NCBI RefSeq assembly: GCF_000331995.1 | Contig: NC_020134.1 | Span: 2,021,465 to 2,085,464 of the forward strand | Reading direction: 5' to 3' | Length of the DNA: 64,000 nucleotides | Source of the DNA: Thermoclostridium stercorarium subsp. stercorarium DSM 8532 | Lineage (GTDB): Bacteria > Bacillota > Clostridia > DSM-8532 | Part shown: positions 9,425-16,966 of the stretch, piece after piece | Layout: each line of letters opens with the position of its first letter | Position numbering within the stretch: position 1 is the stretch's first letter | Made by a program: the position numbers and the translations under genes | The notes under the pieces: generated by a model | Database searches by the model: none | The model's input: only the letters and a program-made list of their open reading frames with translations | What the model was told of the DNA's origin: nothing

Positions 9425-10236
9425 CGGTAAACATCAATCCCGAATTCAGTTTCGGTACTTAATTTGTCTGTTTCGGCAATTTTACCTTTATCGCTTTGGC
9501 TCGTTCTGTAATAATATGGAGTCATCATAAACAGATTCAAAATATCGCCGTTTGTCCCAAGATTAATAATATTCTTCACGGTATGTGATTCCGCCAGTTT
9601 CAGCCCTTCAATGTCCCTGTTGGGCAATTCATTCAAAACAACATTGTCATATATAAGCTTTTTTAACGAAAGCAAGTGCCTTTCAAGGGGATAAACCCTT
9701 ATAAAAACGGCATCCCGTTTCAGTACCCGTTTGATTTCCTCCGCGCAGACGGGGGCAAATACCGAAAGGACAATGTCGCAACTTTCACTTTTTACAGGCA
9801 TTTTATATACACTTGCAACTGCCGTTTCAATTTCCTTGTTGCGTTTCGCCAAAAGCTCCACCGCATTTTTGGAAATGTCAATTCCGATAACATGGACATT
9901 ATAATCACGGCTTTTAAGTTCCCTGTAAATGTTATCGGTATACCATCCTTCCCCGCAACCTGCGTCAAGCAAAACATCATTGTTCTTGACACACCTGATT
10001 ATTATTTCCGTCAGCTTATCCAATAACGGTTTATAGTATCCTTTTTCAAGGAAATTCCTCCTTGCCAGAAGCATTGTTTTATCGTCGCCGTGCACTTTTT
10101 TCGCCTGCGACATTAATAAATTGACATACCCGCTTCTCGCCCTGTCGTAGCAGTGATTGTTTCGGCACCTGAATATATTTCCTTCAAGCATAAGTTCACT
10201 ATTGCAAACCGGACAGACAAAATGAGACATTCTCAC
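9415..10236 (-). CDS. rlmA: 23S rRNA (guanine-N1)-methyltransferase, RlmA family
   Basis: SAM-dependent methyltransferase that modifies a guanine in 23S rRNA (G745 or G748 in the two known subtypes). The N-terminus carries the family's zinc finger (CPVC at residues 8-11, then CRNNHC at about 24-29). It is followed by the conserved SGYVNLL, and by the SAM-binding motif LLDAGCGEGWYTD (about residue 93). Length (about 273) is normal for the family. The start is either the GTG given or the ATG two codons later; a GGAAAGGA sequence sits upstream. The gene is monocistronic. RlmA(I) and RlmA(II) cannot be told apart here. Confidence 0.85.
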   Translation of the reverse strand: MRMSHFVCPVCNSELMLEGNIFRCRNNHCYDRARSGYVNLLMSQAKKVHGDDKTMLLARRNFLEKGYYKPLLDKLTEIIIRCVKNNDVLLDAGCGEGWYTDNIYRELKSRDYNVHVIGIDISKNAVELLAKRNKEIETAVASVYKMPVKSESCDIVLSVFAPVCAEEIKRVLKRDAVFIRVYPLERHLLSLKKLIYDNVVLNELPNRDIEGLKLAESHTVKNIINLGTNGDILNLFMMTPYYYRTSQSDKGKIAETDKLSTETEFGIDVYRRL

Positions 10237-10409
10237 GCTTTCAAAATCCTTTCCGGGTTACATTCGTATTAACAAGTTCAATTATATCATTAATCCATTC
10301 CACAGATTTACCACGGTTCGTTTTATTGCGGTTTATTCCCCGTGCTCCGCTTGCATAACGTTACACAGTCTGTTGTCACGGCTGTTTAATTTCGTAAAAT
10401 GTGTCGCAT

Positions 10410-10907
10410 TCATTTTCTCGGATACGCAATGAAAAAGAACCTGGGGAATCTAAAATAATATCCCCGTTCTTTTGCCTGGGATACCCTTTAATTAAAAGCT
10501 CCATTATCTCATCTTCAAATTCTTTCTTCCTGGTATCGGGCAAAACGCTTAAGTAACATGTTTCTTATTAAATTTCTATGGTCAGGCACCCACTGAATGC
10601 ATGCATTTGAAAACACAATATCAAAATCATTGTCCAGCTGCGACAAATCCTTGCCGGCATCACATATTCTGAAATCCAAATTTGGGTATTTCATTCTTGC
10701 CGTCCTGATCATTTCCTCGGAAATATCCACTCCAAGAATATAAGCCTTTGGAAATTTATTATACAAAACTTCGGTACTGTTTCCGGGCCCGCATCCAATA
10801 TCCAGTATTTTTTCAGGATTTACTGCACTGATACGGTTTACCAGATCCACAGCAGGTTGTGTACGTTCACTTTTGAACTTTAAATATTGATCAGAATTCC
10901 AGTCCAT
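10410..10907 (-). pseudogene. Broken trans-aconitate 2-methyltransferase-like gene
   Basis: A Tam-family SAM methyltransferase remnant. The N-terminal part is intact, from ATG at 10907 (good AGGAGGT site) with MDWNSDQYLKFKSERTQPA, the SAM motif ILDIGCGPGNST and NACIQWVPDHRNLIRN. Just after this the family's middle part (roughly 95 residues) is missing. The reading frame then runs out of register to a stop at 10515. The expected C-terminus is still readable in other frames: LPDTRKKEFEDEIMELL then KGYPRQKNGDII, and after one more one-base shift FPRFFFIAYPRK and a stop at 10410. So there is one internal deletion with a frame change plus a second frameshift. Any product from 10907 to 10515 would lack most of the substrate lid. 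Confidence 0.85.
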
Positions 10908-11131
10908 GGTATTTAACCTCCTGAAAAACAGGTGAAATGGCATTAGCGCTTTTATTTCGTTTGACTACTTTCAATATTCATTCGCTATGCCATCTTTTTC
11001 ATCTTCAAAATCATTGTCATAAGCATACACACGAATTTTTCAATATCAAAAACATTATTATTATAATATTTCGGCAAAAGTTGTTGAAATCGCCAGTGTG
11101 TTATTTTACACCAGAATTATTGTTATATAAA

Positions 11132-11202
11132 AAAGGTTTTCTGACATTATTCCCCTAAAGGAGGTTTTACTTTGCAACGTAAATTAATGTCAGAAAACCT
11201 TT
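11132..11202 (-). terminator. Long 18-bp hairpin with T run on the minus strand
   Basis: Perfect 18-base inverted arms (11132-11149 and 11185-11202) with a 35-base loop. Read on the minus strand the hairpin ends in CCTTTTTTATATAAC, so it may terminate the siderophore transporter operon that ends at 11302. The loop is long for a terminator and holds, on the plus strand, a strong Shine-Dalgarno sequence (AAAGGAGG) for a tiny ORF. Confidence 0.5.
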
Positions 11203-11309
11203 CAAAAATCAATCAACTTGCCAACTCATCGGTGTATTTATTCAGGGGAGTGATTCTCACTCAAGCGCACTGTCGGCTTTTTTCGGGGGAAGGGTATGCT
11301 TTTATTTAA
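11172..11309 (+). CDS. Possible 45-residue small ORF, start in hairpin loop
   Basis: A TTG start preceded by AAAGGAGG at seven bases' distance opens a 45-codon frame (MQRKLMSENLSKINQLANSS...) that ends eight bases inside the 3' end of the convergent siderophore-binding gene. The ribosome-binding site and start lie in the loop of an 18-bp hairpin. The stretch ENLSKINQLANSS faintly resembles the N-terminus of DUF896/YnzC-type small proteins, but the rest does not. It may be a decayed gene, a regulated small protein, or chance. Confidence 0.25.
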   Translation: MQRKLMSENLSKINQLANSSVYLFRGVILTQAHCRLFSGEGYAFI

Positions 11310-12402
11310 GCAATGCACTTTCCAAATCGGAGAGCATTATGCTCAGGGCTTTAATACCGCCTTCTGCCACATACCATACAGCAGGATGTTCCAGGATAAT
11401 CAGATTACCGTTTTTATATGCATCGGTACTCATCACAAGCTCATTTTCCATTATTTCTTTCGCCGGCTTTGCACCGTTTGTACCAATAGCTGCATCACGA
11501 TCCATTACGAATATATAATCAGGCTTTAATGCCACAATCAATTCAAAGGATGCTTCATTACCATGCGGTGAACCGCTTCCGCCGCTATTTCTGCCATTGC
11601 CGCCCTCACTTCCTCCGCCCGAATTTGCATTGGCTGCACCATTTCCCAGGTTTTCAAAACCAATTTCTACGCCTATTATCGAACAGCGGCCGTTGTTTCC
11701 AAGGATATAGAATCCTCCGTTCGTGCACATACCGACAATCGCAGTCTTGCCGGCAGCAACCTCTTTCAGCGCGGCTATTCTTTCATCGAATCCCGCAAAG
11801 AAGGCATCCACTTCAGCTTCCTTACCGAAAATCGACGCTATTGTCATCGCATTTTTTCTGGTGCTTTCAACTACACCAATTTCCGAATCTGTAATCAGCC
11901 GCACCACGGGAGCTATTTCGTTAAGAGCATCATAATTATCGCCCATGCGAACCCCCATGAATATTACATCGGGCTCACATGCCATGATGGCCTCGAAATC
12001 AACTTCTTTAACCGTACCTACATTTACTGTGTTTTCTTTTTCCATATAGCCCTTCAGGTATTCCACGTTTGAGCTGTCAGCAACACCCACAACCCTGTCT
12101 CCGAGGCCAAGGCTGTCGATAATGTCAAGTGCGGCCAGATCAAGAACCACAATCCTTTGCGGATCATACGGAACTTCAACTTCTACCGGCTCAGATTGTC
12201 CGTTGACCGATGTTACTGTAACCGTTTCGGGTCTGTTTGATTTGCTGACTGTGTTTGCATTATCGGATTCATTCAATACACCGGCGTTTACATTTACATT
12301 TTCCGACTTTTGAGTCTCCTTGCTTTTTTCGTCAACGCCGCCGCAGGCGGTAAGGGATATTATGACTATAAAGGCTAAAAAAGCCAATAAATATTTCTTC
12401 AT
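11302..12402 (-). CDS. Siderophore-binding lipoprotein of an iron ABC transporter (YclQ/CeuA type)
   Basis: Extracellular binding protein that captures a ferric siderophore and hands it to the permease pair upstream in the same operon. Residues 1-20 form a lipoprotein signal with lipobox LTAC and the lipidated Cys at 20. The periplasmic-binding fold typical of Fe3+-siderophore proteins follows (RIVVLDLAALDIIDSLGLGDRVVGV near residue 83; CEPDVIFMG). An odd feature is a low-complexity Gly/Asn/Ser insert (about residues 254-284, NSGGGSEGGNGRNSGGSG) between the lobes, which is not usual in the family. It is the last gene of the operon; an AAGGAG site precedes the ATG. Order and types match B. subtilis yclNOPQ. 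The actual siderophore is unknown. Confidence 0.85.
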   Translation of the reverse strand: MKKYLLAFLAFIVIISLTACGGVDEKSKETQKSENVNVNAGVLNESDNANTVSKSNRPETVTVTSVNGQSEPVEVEVPYDPQRIVVLDLAALDIIDSLGLGDRVVGVADSSNVEYLKGYMEKENTVNVGTVKEVDFEAIMACEPDVIFMGVRMGDNYDALNEIAPVVRLITDSEIGVVESTRKNAMTIASIFGKEAEVDAFFAGFDERIAALKEVAAGKTAIVGMCTNGGFYILGNNGRCSIIGVEIGFENLGNGAANANSGGGSEGGNGRNSGGSGSPHGNEASFELIVALKPDYIFVMDRDAAIGTNGAKPAKEIMENELVMSTDAYKNGNLIILEHPAVWYVAEGGIKALSIMLSDLESALLK

Positions 12403-12467
12403 GACTCAATGCTCCTTCACTATAATTTTTTTGAAAGAGTTTTAAGAAATTATAATTAAAGGCGGGA

Positions 12468-13220
12468 CTAATAGTATATGGACAGGGGTTTCCCCTCTAT
12501 TTCCATTATTTCAAAATCAACATCGTATATCTTTGAAAGAGTTTCTTTCGTCATTACTTCCCTGACTGTGCCGAACTTGACTATTTTTCCGTTTTTGAAG
12601 GCACAGATGTAGTCTGAATAAAATGCGGCATAGTTTATTTCATGAAGCACCATTATTACCGTTTTGCCCAGCTCATCGCAAAGTCGGCGGGCAATTTTCA
12701 TCATGTTTGTAGCGTGGTATATATCCAGATTGTTGGTAGGCTCATCAAGCAACACATACTCAGTATCCTGAGCTATAACCATGGCTATATAAGCCCTTTG
12801 CCGCTGGCCGCCGGACAATTCATCAATAAATCTGTCTCGAAACTCTTCCAGCTCCATATATTTAATGGCTCTGTCGACGATTTTTCTGTCCTCGGCTGTT
12901 AGGTGGCTCCCGGAATACGGAAATCGCCCGAAAGAAACCAGCTCTTCAACCGTAAGCTTCATCTGAATGTTATTGCTTTGGGTGAGAATGGCAAGCTTTT
13001 TCGCCAGTTCCCTGCTCTTCCACCTGGAAATGTCTTTTCCTTCAAAATTTACTTCTCCGCCGTCCCTTGCGATTAACCTTGATATCATTCCCATTACGGT
13101 GCTTTTACCCGCTCCGTTGGGACCTATAAGCGCGGTGACTCTTCCTTTCGGTATTTCGAAACTTACTTCATCCACCACTTTTTTACCGCCATATTTTTTT
13201 GTAATTTTATCGATGATCAT
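12468..13220 (-). CDS. Iron-siderophore ABC transporter ATPase (YclP/CeuD type)
   Basis: Cytoplasmic ATP-binding subunit that powers siderophore uptake. All ABC motifs are present: Walker A GPNGAGKST (about residue 33), Q-loop ILTQSNN, signature LSGGQRQRAYIAM, Walker B YVLLDEPTNNLD and the switch His in VLHEIN. Its ATG directly follows the stop of the permease gene (TGAATG), and its AGGAGG ribosome-binding site is embedded in the permease's last codons, so the two are coupled. A short gap leads to the binding-protein gene. Confidence 0.93.
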   Translation of the reverse strand: MIIDKITKKYGGKKVVDEVSFEIPKGRVTALIGPNGAGKSTVMGMISRLIARDGGEVNFEGKDISRWKSRELAKKLAILTQSNNIQMKLTVEELVSFGRFPYSGSHLTAEDRKIVDRAIKYMELEEFRDRFIDELSGGQRQRAYIAMVIAQDTEYVLLDEPTNNLDIYHATNMMKIARRLCDELGKTVIMVLHEINYAAFYSDYICAFKNGKIVKFGTVREVMTKETLSKIYDVDFEIMEIEGKPLSIYY

Positions 13221-14216
13221 TCAAACCCTCCTGTTCGCTAGCAAAAGATATAGGAAATAAACGCCGCCGGCTGTGGAGATAATTACACCTATGGGCACCG
13301 AATAGGTAAACACCTGTTCAACAATCAACTGCCCGCCCACAAGCACAATTATTCCAAACATTGCCGAACCAAGGATCAACTGCCTGTGGCGATAGGTTTT
13401 CAAAAGCTGTCTGGTGAGATTGGCGATAATCAATCCAATGAATGATATCGGCCCCACCATCGCCGTCGCCACCGCAATGCATACAGTGACGCCTATTAAC
13501 AGCCTTTTAATGCACCTGTCGTAATCAATTCCCAGATTTATCGCCTGTTCTTTCCCCAGACCGATAACATCAAGCAGTGCCAATTCTTTGCGCAGGATGA
13601 ACGCCAGTGCGGTAAGCACCATTACCGAAAAAATTATTATCTCGGTATTTATGTTGCTGAAACTGGCTATCAGACTGTTCAACAAACTGTCATAGGAATT
13701 GGGGTCCATGACCCTTACCAATGTGTTCTGAATGCTTGAGAAAAAGGAGGTAAGCACCGTTCCTACCAAAATGACGTAAAGCACATTATATTTTGTTTTT
13801 TTGAATAAGTAACCATATATAAAAGTGGCCGTAATCCCCATTACAACTAAATCAACGGCGAAAAATAAATTTGAATTTGACACAATGATATTTCCAGCAC
13901 CGAAAAAGAAATACACGGCAGTATGAATCAATGTGTATAAAGAATTCATGCCAAGCAGGCATGGAGTTACTATTCTGTTGTTAATGATCGACTGGAATAC
14001 AATCGACGCAGCTCCCATCGCCACCGCGGTAACAACCATTGCCGCAAGCTTCGGCGACCGAATTTTCATCGAATAACGGAACAGCTTTGGATTGTCAAAT
14101 CGTACATTCACAAACATATATAAAATCAATGCCGACAATGCCAGGAAAAATATTAACAACAGTTTTTTATCGGCGGAAGGACGGTTCACCGACCGATTTA
14201 AAGCTTGTTGTTTCAC
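13221..14216 (-). CDS. Iron-siderophore ABC permease 2 (YclO/CeuC type)
   Basis: FecCD/BtuC-family integral membrane subunit with about nine or ten helices. Family motifs are visible, including GLGKEQAINLGIDYDR (about residue 220) and the ATPase-coupling segment GPISFIGLIIANLTRQL (about 252). The chosen start is GTG with GGAAGGGGG upstream; it lies inside the 3' end of the first permease gene (50-base overlap), which implies tight co-translation. With the partner permease it forms a heterodimeric channel. Confidence 0.9.
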   Translation of the reverse strand: MKQQALNRSVNRPSADKKLLLIFFLALSALILYMFVNVRFDNPKLFRYSMKIRSPKLAAMVVTAVAMGAASIVFQSIINNRIVTPCLLGMNSLYTLIHTAVYFFFGAGNIIVSNSNLFFAVDLVVMGITATFIYGYLFKKTKYNVLYVILVGTVLTSFFSSIQNTLVRVMDPNSYDSLLNSLIASFSNINTEIIIFSVMVLTALAFILRKELALLDVIGLGKEQAINLGIDYDRCIKRLLIGVTVCIAVATAMVGPISFIGLIIANLTRQLLKTYRHRQLILGSAMFGIIVLVGGQLIVEQVFTYSVPIGVIISTAGGVYFLYLLLANRRV

Positions 14217-15249
14217 ACTTCTTTCCCCCTTCCCGACCTTCCACGTTTTTGGCTTTCCAAAGTTTTATCGCCTTTCGTCCGTGCTTAAGCCGGTAGAACA
14301 GTAATACAATATAAACAACGCTTCCTGCTATTCCTATAATTAGCTCAATGGGTAACTCGTAAGGTGCTATCAGTACACGTGCCAGCATGTCACAAACCAG
14401 AACGAAAATTGCGCCGAACAGAGCCGTGTCAATAAGCGTACCCCTGATTTTGTCGCCTTTAAACATCGCGACCAGATTCGGAACAATAAGGCCGATATAG
14501 GATATGGCGCCAACGACAACCACAACCGAAGCGGTAATCATCGAGGCTATCGTAAGTCCCATAAATAGAACCAGGTTGTAATTAACGCCAAGGTTTTCGG
14601 AAAAATCCCTCCCCATTCCAACAATGTTGAAATGATTGGCGTAAACAAACGCAAGAATTACAAGAGGTACCACCAGATACACTATTTCATACCTGCCGCG
14701 GAGCACCATCGAAAAATGCCCGACAAGCCACGAGGACAGCGCCTGTGTCATATTGTACTTATACGCCAGAAAACTGGTAATTCCGTTTATGATATTCCCA
14801 AACATAACACCGACCAGCGGTACCATAATCGGATCCTTGAACCTTATTCGTTGTATGAAACCGATAAACACCCATGTACCTATTATCGCAGTGGCAAACG
14901 CGAACAAAGCTCTGCTCCACAGGGTTGATGAAGGCATGAACAAAAGGGCGATAAGGATTCCGAACTGCGCTGATGAAATGGTTGCTCCGGTCGTCGGCGA
15001 CACAAATTTATTCATGCAAAGCTGCTGCATTATAAGCCCTGCGACACTCATGCCAACCCCCGTGCAAATAATCGCAAGCAGTCGGGGAAGCCTTGAAATC
15101 AGCAGTAACTCAATTTGTTTCACGTCGCCTTTAAATATCCCTGAAATGTCCAAATTCAAAACGCCTATGAACAGGGACCACACCGACAGAACTAACAACA
15201 CGGCAGCCAGTACGAACGTTGAAAGGTTTTTCTTAATTAAGTCATTCAA
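14167..15249 (-). CDS. Iron-siderophore ABC permease 1 (YclN/CeuB type)
   Basis: First gene of the siderophore operon and the second half of the heterodimeric FecCD-type channel. It has about nine hydrophobic helices, GMGRDFSENLGVNYN and the coupling segment GAISYIGLIVPNLVAM. The frame is open upstream to 15315, but the best start is the TTG at 15249, preceded by AAGGAGAGG at a suitable distance; this gives 360 residues beginning NDLIKKNLSTF after the start. The C-terminal tail overlaps the next permease. Upstream are the putative AraC operator and the regulator gene. Confidence 0.9.
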   Translation of the reverse strand: MNDLIKKNLSTFVLAAVLLVLSVWSLFIGVLNLDISGIFKGDVKQIELLLISRLPRLLAIICTGVGMSVAGLIMQQLCMNKFVSPTTGATISSAQFGILIALLFMPSSTLWSRALFAFATAIIGTWVFIGFIQRIRFKDPIMVPLVGVMFGNIINGITSFLAYKYNMTQALSSWLVGHFSMVLRGRYEIVYLVVPLVILAFVYANHFNIVGMGRDFSENLGVNYNLVLFMGLTIASMITASVVVVVGAISYIGLIVPNLVAMFKGDKIRGTLIDTALFGAIFVLVCDMLARVLIAPYELPIELIIGIAGSVVYIVLLFYRLKHGRKAIKLWKAKNVEGREGGKKCETTSFKSVGEPSFRR

Positions 15250-15408
15250 AGTGCCTCTCCTTTCCGGCAGCTGCAAGCAGCCGTAGATTAAAATAAACAT
15301 TCCCGATACGGGCAAAAATTTTCACCGTGCGGCTAATAATGCCTCAATTACATTTACCAGCTGGTTTTCCGGACAGACTTTATTTTACTTGCGGGTAGAT
15401 TTCTTTTC

Positions 15409-15440
15409 TACTCCAAAAAATAAATTTGTTACTCCAAAAA
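15409..15440 (-). promoter_or_regulatory. Probable AraC-type operator: two direct repeats 21 bp apart
   Basis: TACTCCAAAAA occurs at 15409-15419 and again at 15430-15440 (on the minus strand TTTTTGGAGTA twice). The 21-base period equals two helical turns, as in classical AraC-family half-sites. On the minus strand a -10-like TAAAAT lies near 15383-15388, placing the nearer repeat over the -35 position, as for an activator. It lies between the AraC gene and the siderophore operon. Confidence 0.55.
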
Positions 15441-15532
15441 GACATTCCTTATTAAAAATAAATTCCAAATCGCTTATACGGGGAGTTTATAAAAAGGCTT
15501 AAGTGTCTTTATGGGACAAGAAGCGTAAACAT

Positions 15533-15567
15533 AAAAAACGACGTAGCGTGAAAGTACTCGCTACGTC
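15533..15567 (-). terminator. Rho-independent terminator of the AraC gene
   Basis: Nine-base perfect stem GACGTAGCG / CGCTACGTC with a ten-base loop. On the minus strand it is followed by GTTTTTTATG. It lies about 30 bases after the stop of the AraC regulator and separates it from the siderophore operon promoter. Confidence 0.85.
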
Positions 15568-15598
15568 CCAAATGCAATTAACTTTATAAAGGTTTATT

Positions 15599-16480
15599 TC
15601 ATCCGATTAATTCCAAAAAGGCACTCTGCCTTCTCATTTCTTTTCTGTATTCACTGGGTGACATTCCCATAACGGCTTTAAAAGCATTGGCAAATTTACT
15701 GCTGTTTTCATACCCGTAGGATGCTGCAATTTCGGTTACGGATAGATTGGTATCCTTCAAATCCTTAGCCGCAAGCTGCATTTTGTAACTTCGTATGAAA
15801 GAATAGACCGGTGTTCCGCACACGCAATGAAAACATTTTTTCAGCTGGCTGGATGAAATATGAAATTGCTTTGCAATCTCTTCAATGGTTAAACGAACAT
15901 GTACATTCTCCCTGATATAGTCGCAAACCTTCCTTATAAGTTCGGCCTGTTCCCGTGAGCAACACTGCTCATGGTGTTTTGAACATTCCGAGTCTATGCC
16001 TGACAAAAGCATTAATAATTCCAGTATTTTTACCCTGTAATAACCTGTTTTATAATTTTCAGGTACTTCATCAATAAGTTCTTCAAATACCGCTTCGAGG
16101 CGTTTTGTGGCCTGCATTACATAATAGTTTTTACATCTGCAGATTTTATTTGTTATCTTGTTTATGCTGACATCCACTCCGTCCAAATATGAGGCTAAAT
16201 TATCAGGCACTGTTGCAAGATCAATTATCACAGATACTCCCTGGTAATGCCTTGTAGGATAACATATAAACAATTCTCTTCCGCTTCCTTGTATAATCCC
16301 CAGATCTCCTTTTTTCAAGTAAATGACCATGTTTTTCAAAGCATATTCAATTCTTCCGTCTTTACAGTACACAATCTCAACAAAGCCCGAAGGATAGGAA
16401 GAATAGGAATCAAATTTGTGAATTTCAGCATTCCGTAAAATCAACGAGATACCATCGAACACCTTGAACTCCGCTGTCAT
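15599..16480 (-). CDS. AraC-family regulator, probably of siderophore uptake
   Basis: Cytoplasmic transcription factor of 293 residues. The N-terminal part (1-170) looks like an effector-sensing cupin-type domain (beta-rich, FVEIVYCKDGRIEYALKN). The C-terminal AraC DNA-binding domain (about 195-285) has both helix-turn-helices: LTIEEIAKQFHISSSQLKKCF and LSVTEIAASYGYENSSKFANAFKAVMGMSPSEYRK. The second of two tandem ATGs is preferred, as the first is too close to AAAGGGG. It lies just upstream of the siderophore ABC operon in the same direction with its own terminator, and AraC-type repeats sit in the gap. Control of that operon, perhaps with the ferric siderophore as inducer, is inferred. Confidence 0.85.
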   Translation of the reverse strand: MTAEFKVFDGISLILRNAEIHKFDSYSSYPSGFVEIVYCKDGRIEYALKNMVIYLKKGDLGIIQGSGRELFICYPTRHYQGVSVIIDLATVPDNLASYLDGVDVSINKITNKICRCKNYYVMQATKRLEAVFEELIDEVPENYKTGYYRVKILELLMLLSGIDSECSKHHEQCCSREQAELIRKVCDYIRENVHVRLTIEEIAKQFHISSSQLKKCFHCVCGTPVYSFIRSYKMQLAAKDLKDTNLSVTEIAASYGYENSSKFANAFKAVMGMSPSEYRKEMRRQSAFLELIG

Positions 16481-16483
16481 CAT

Positions 16484-16966
16484 ATCCCCTTTCTTTTGAC
16501 TTTGACATTAAACATCCATTTAATAACAATTTACCACGTTAAAAGCCGAAAAAATGCTTATACCCTATTTTCCACATAATTAAACCGATGAAACATAAAT
16601 TTTTAAACGAACCGTAGTATACGGGAATAAATGCCTTACACTACGAAACAGACAGGTTTAAAAATTGCATTTTAAGACTGAGCAAGCATTACCAACAACG
16701 ACTTTAGCCATTATAAAAGTAAGAAGAACGACTATTTGTCATTCAAAAAAGTATTTCTATTTTTAAACCTATAAGGTAATGATAAATACGCACATCTTTA
16801 TTATTGCATTATTACAATTGTTTTGTTACAACATAAGTATAACTTACACAAAGTATGAATATTACAGGTTTAATAAAATTATTAAAATCTGTGTGCTATG
16901 AACAGCTATCTACAATAGGCGAAAGCAAAGTTTTAAAGCACGAAAGACCAAGGGGAGGGTGGATTT
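16484..16966. other. Divergent intergenic region, no gene seen
   Basis: About 480 AT-rich bases between the divergent AraC and nuclease-helicase genes. It must hold both promoters. I see no convincing ORF, RNA or long repeat in it. Confidence 0.5.

Noticed and set aside
9237-9437. 66-codon minus-strand frame after rlmA
   Set aside because: AT-rich, no homology seen, overlaps the rlmA end and the LacI-type operator; probably chance.
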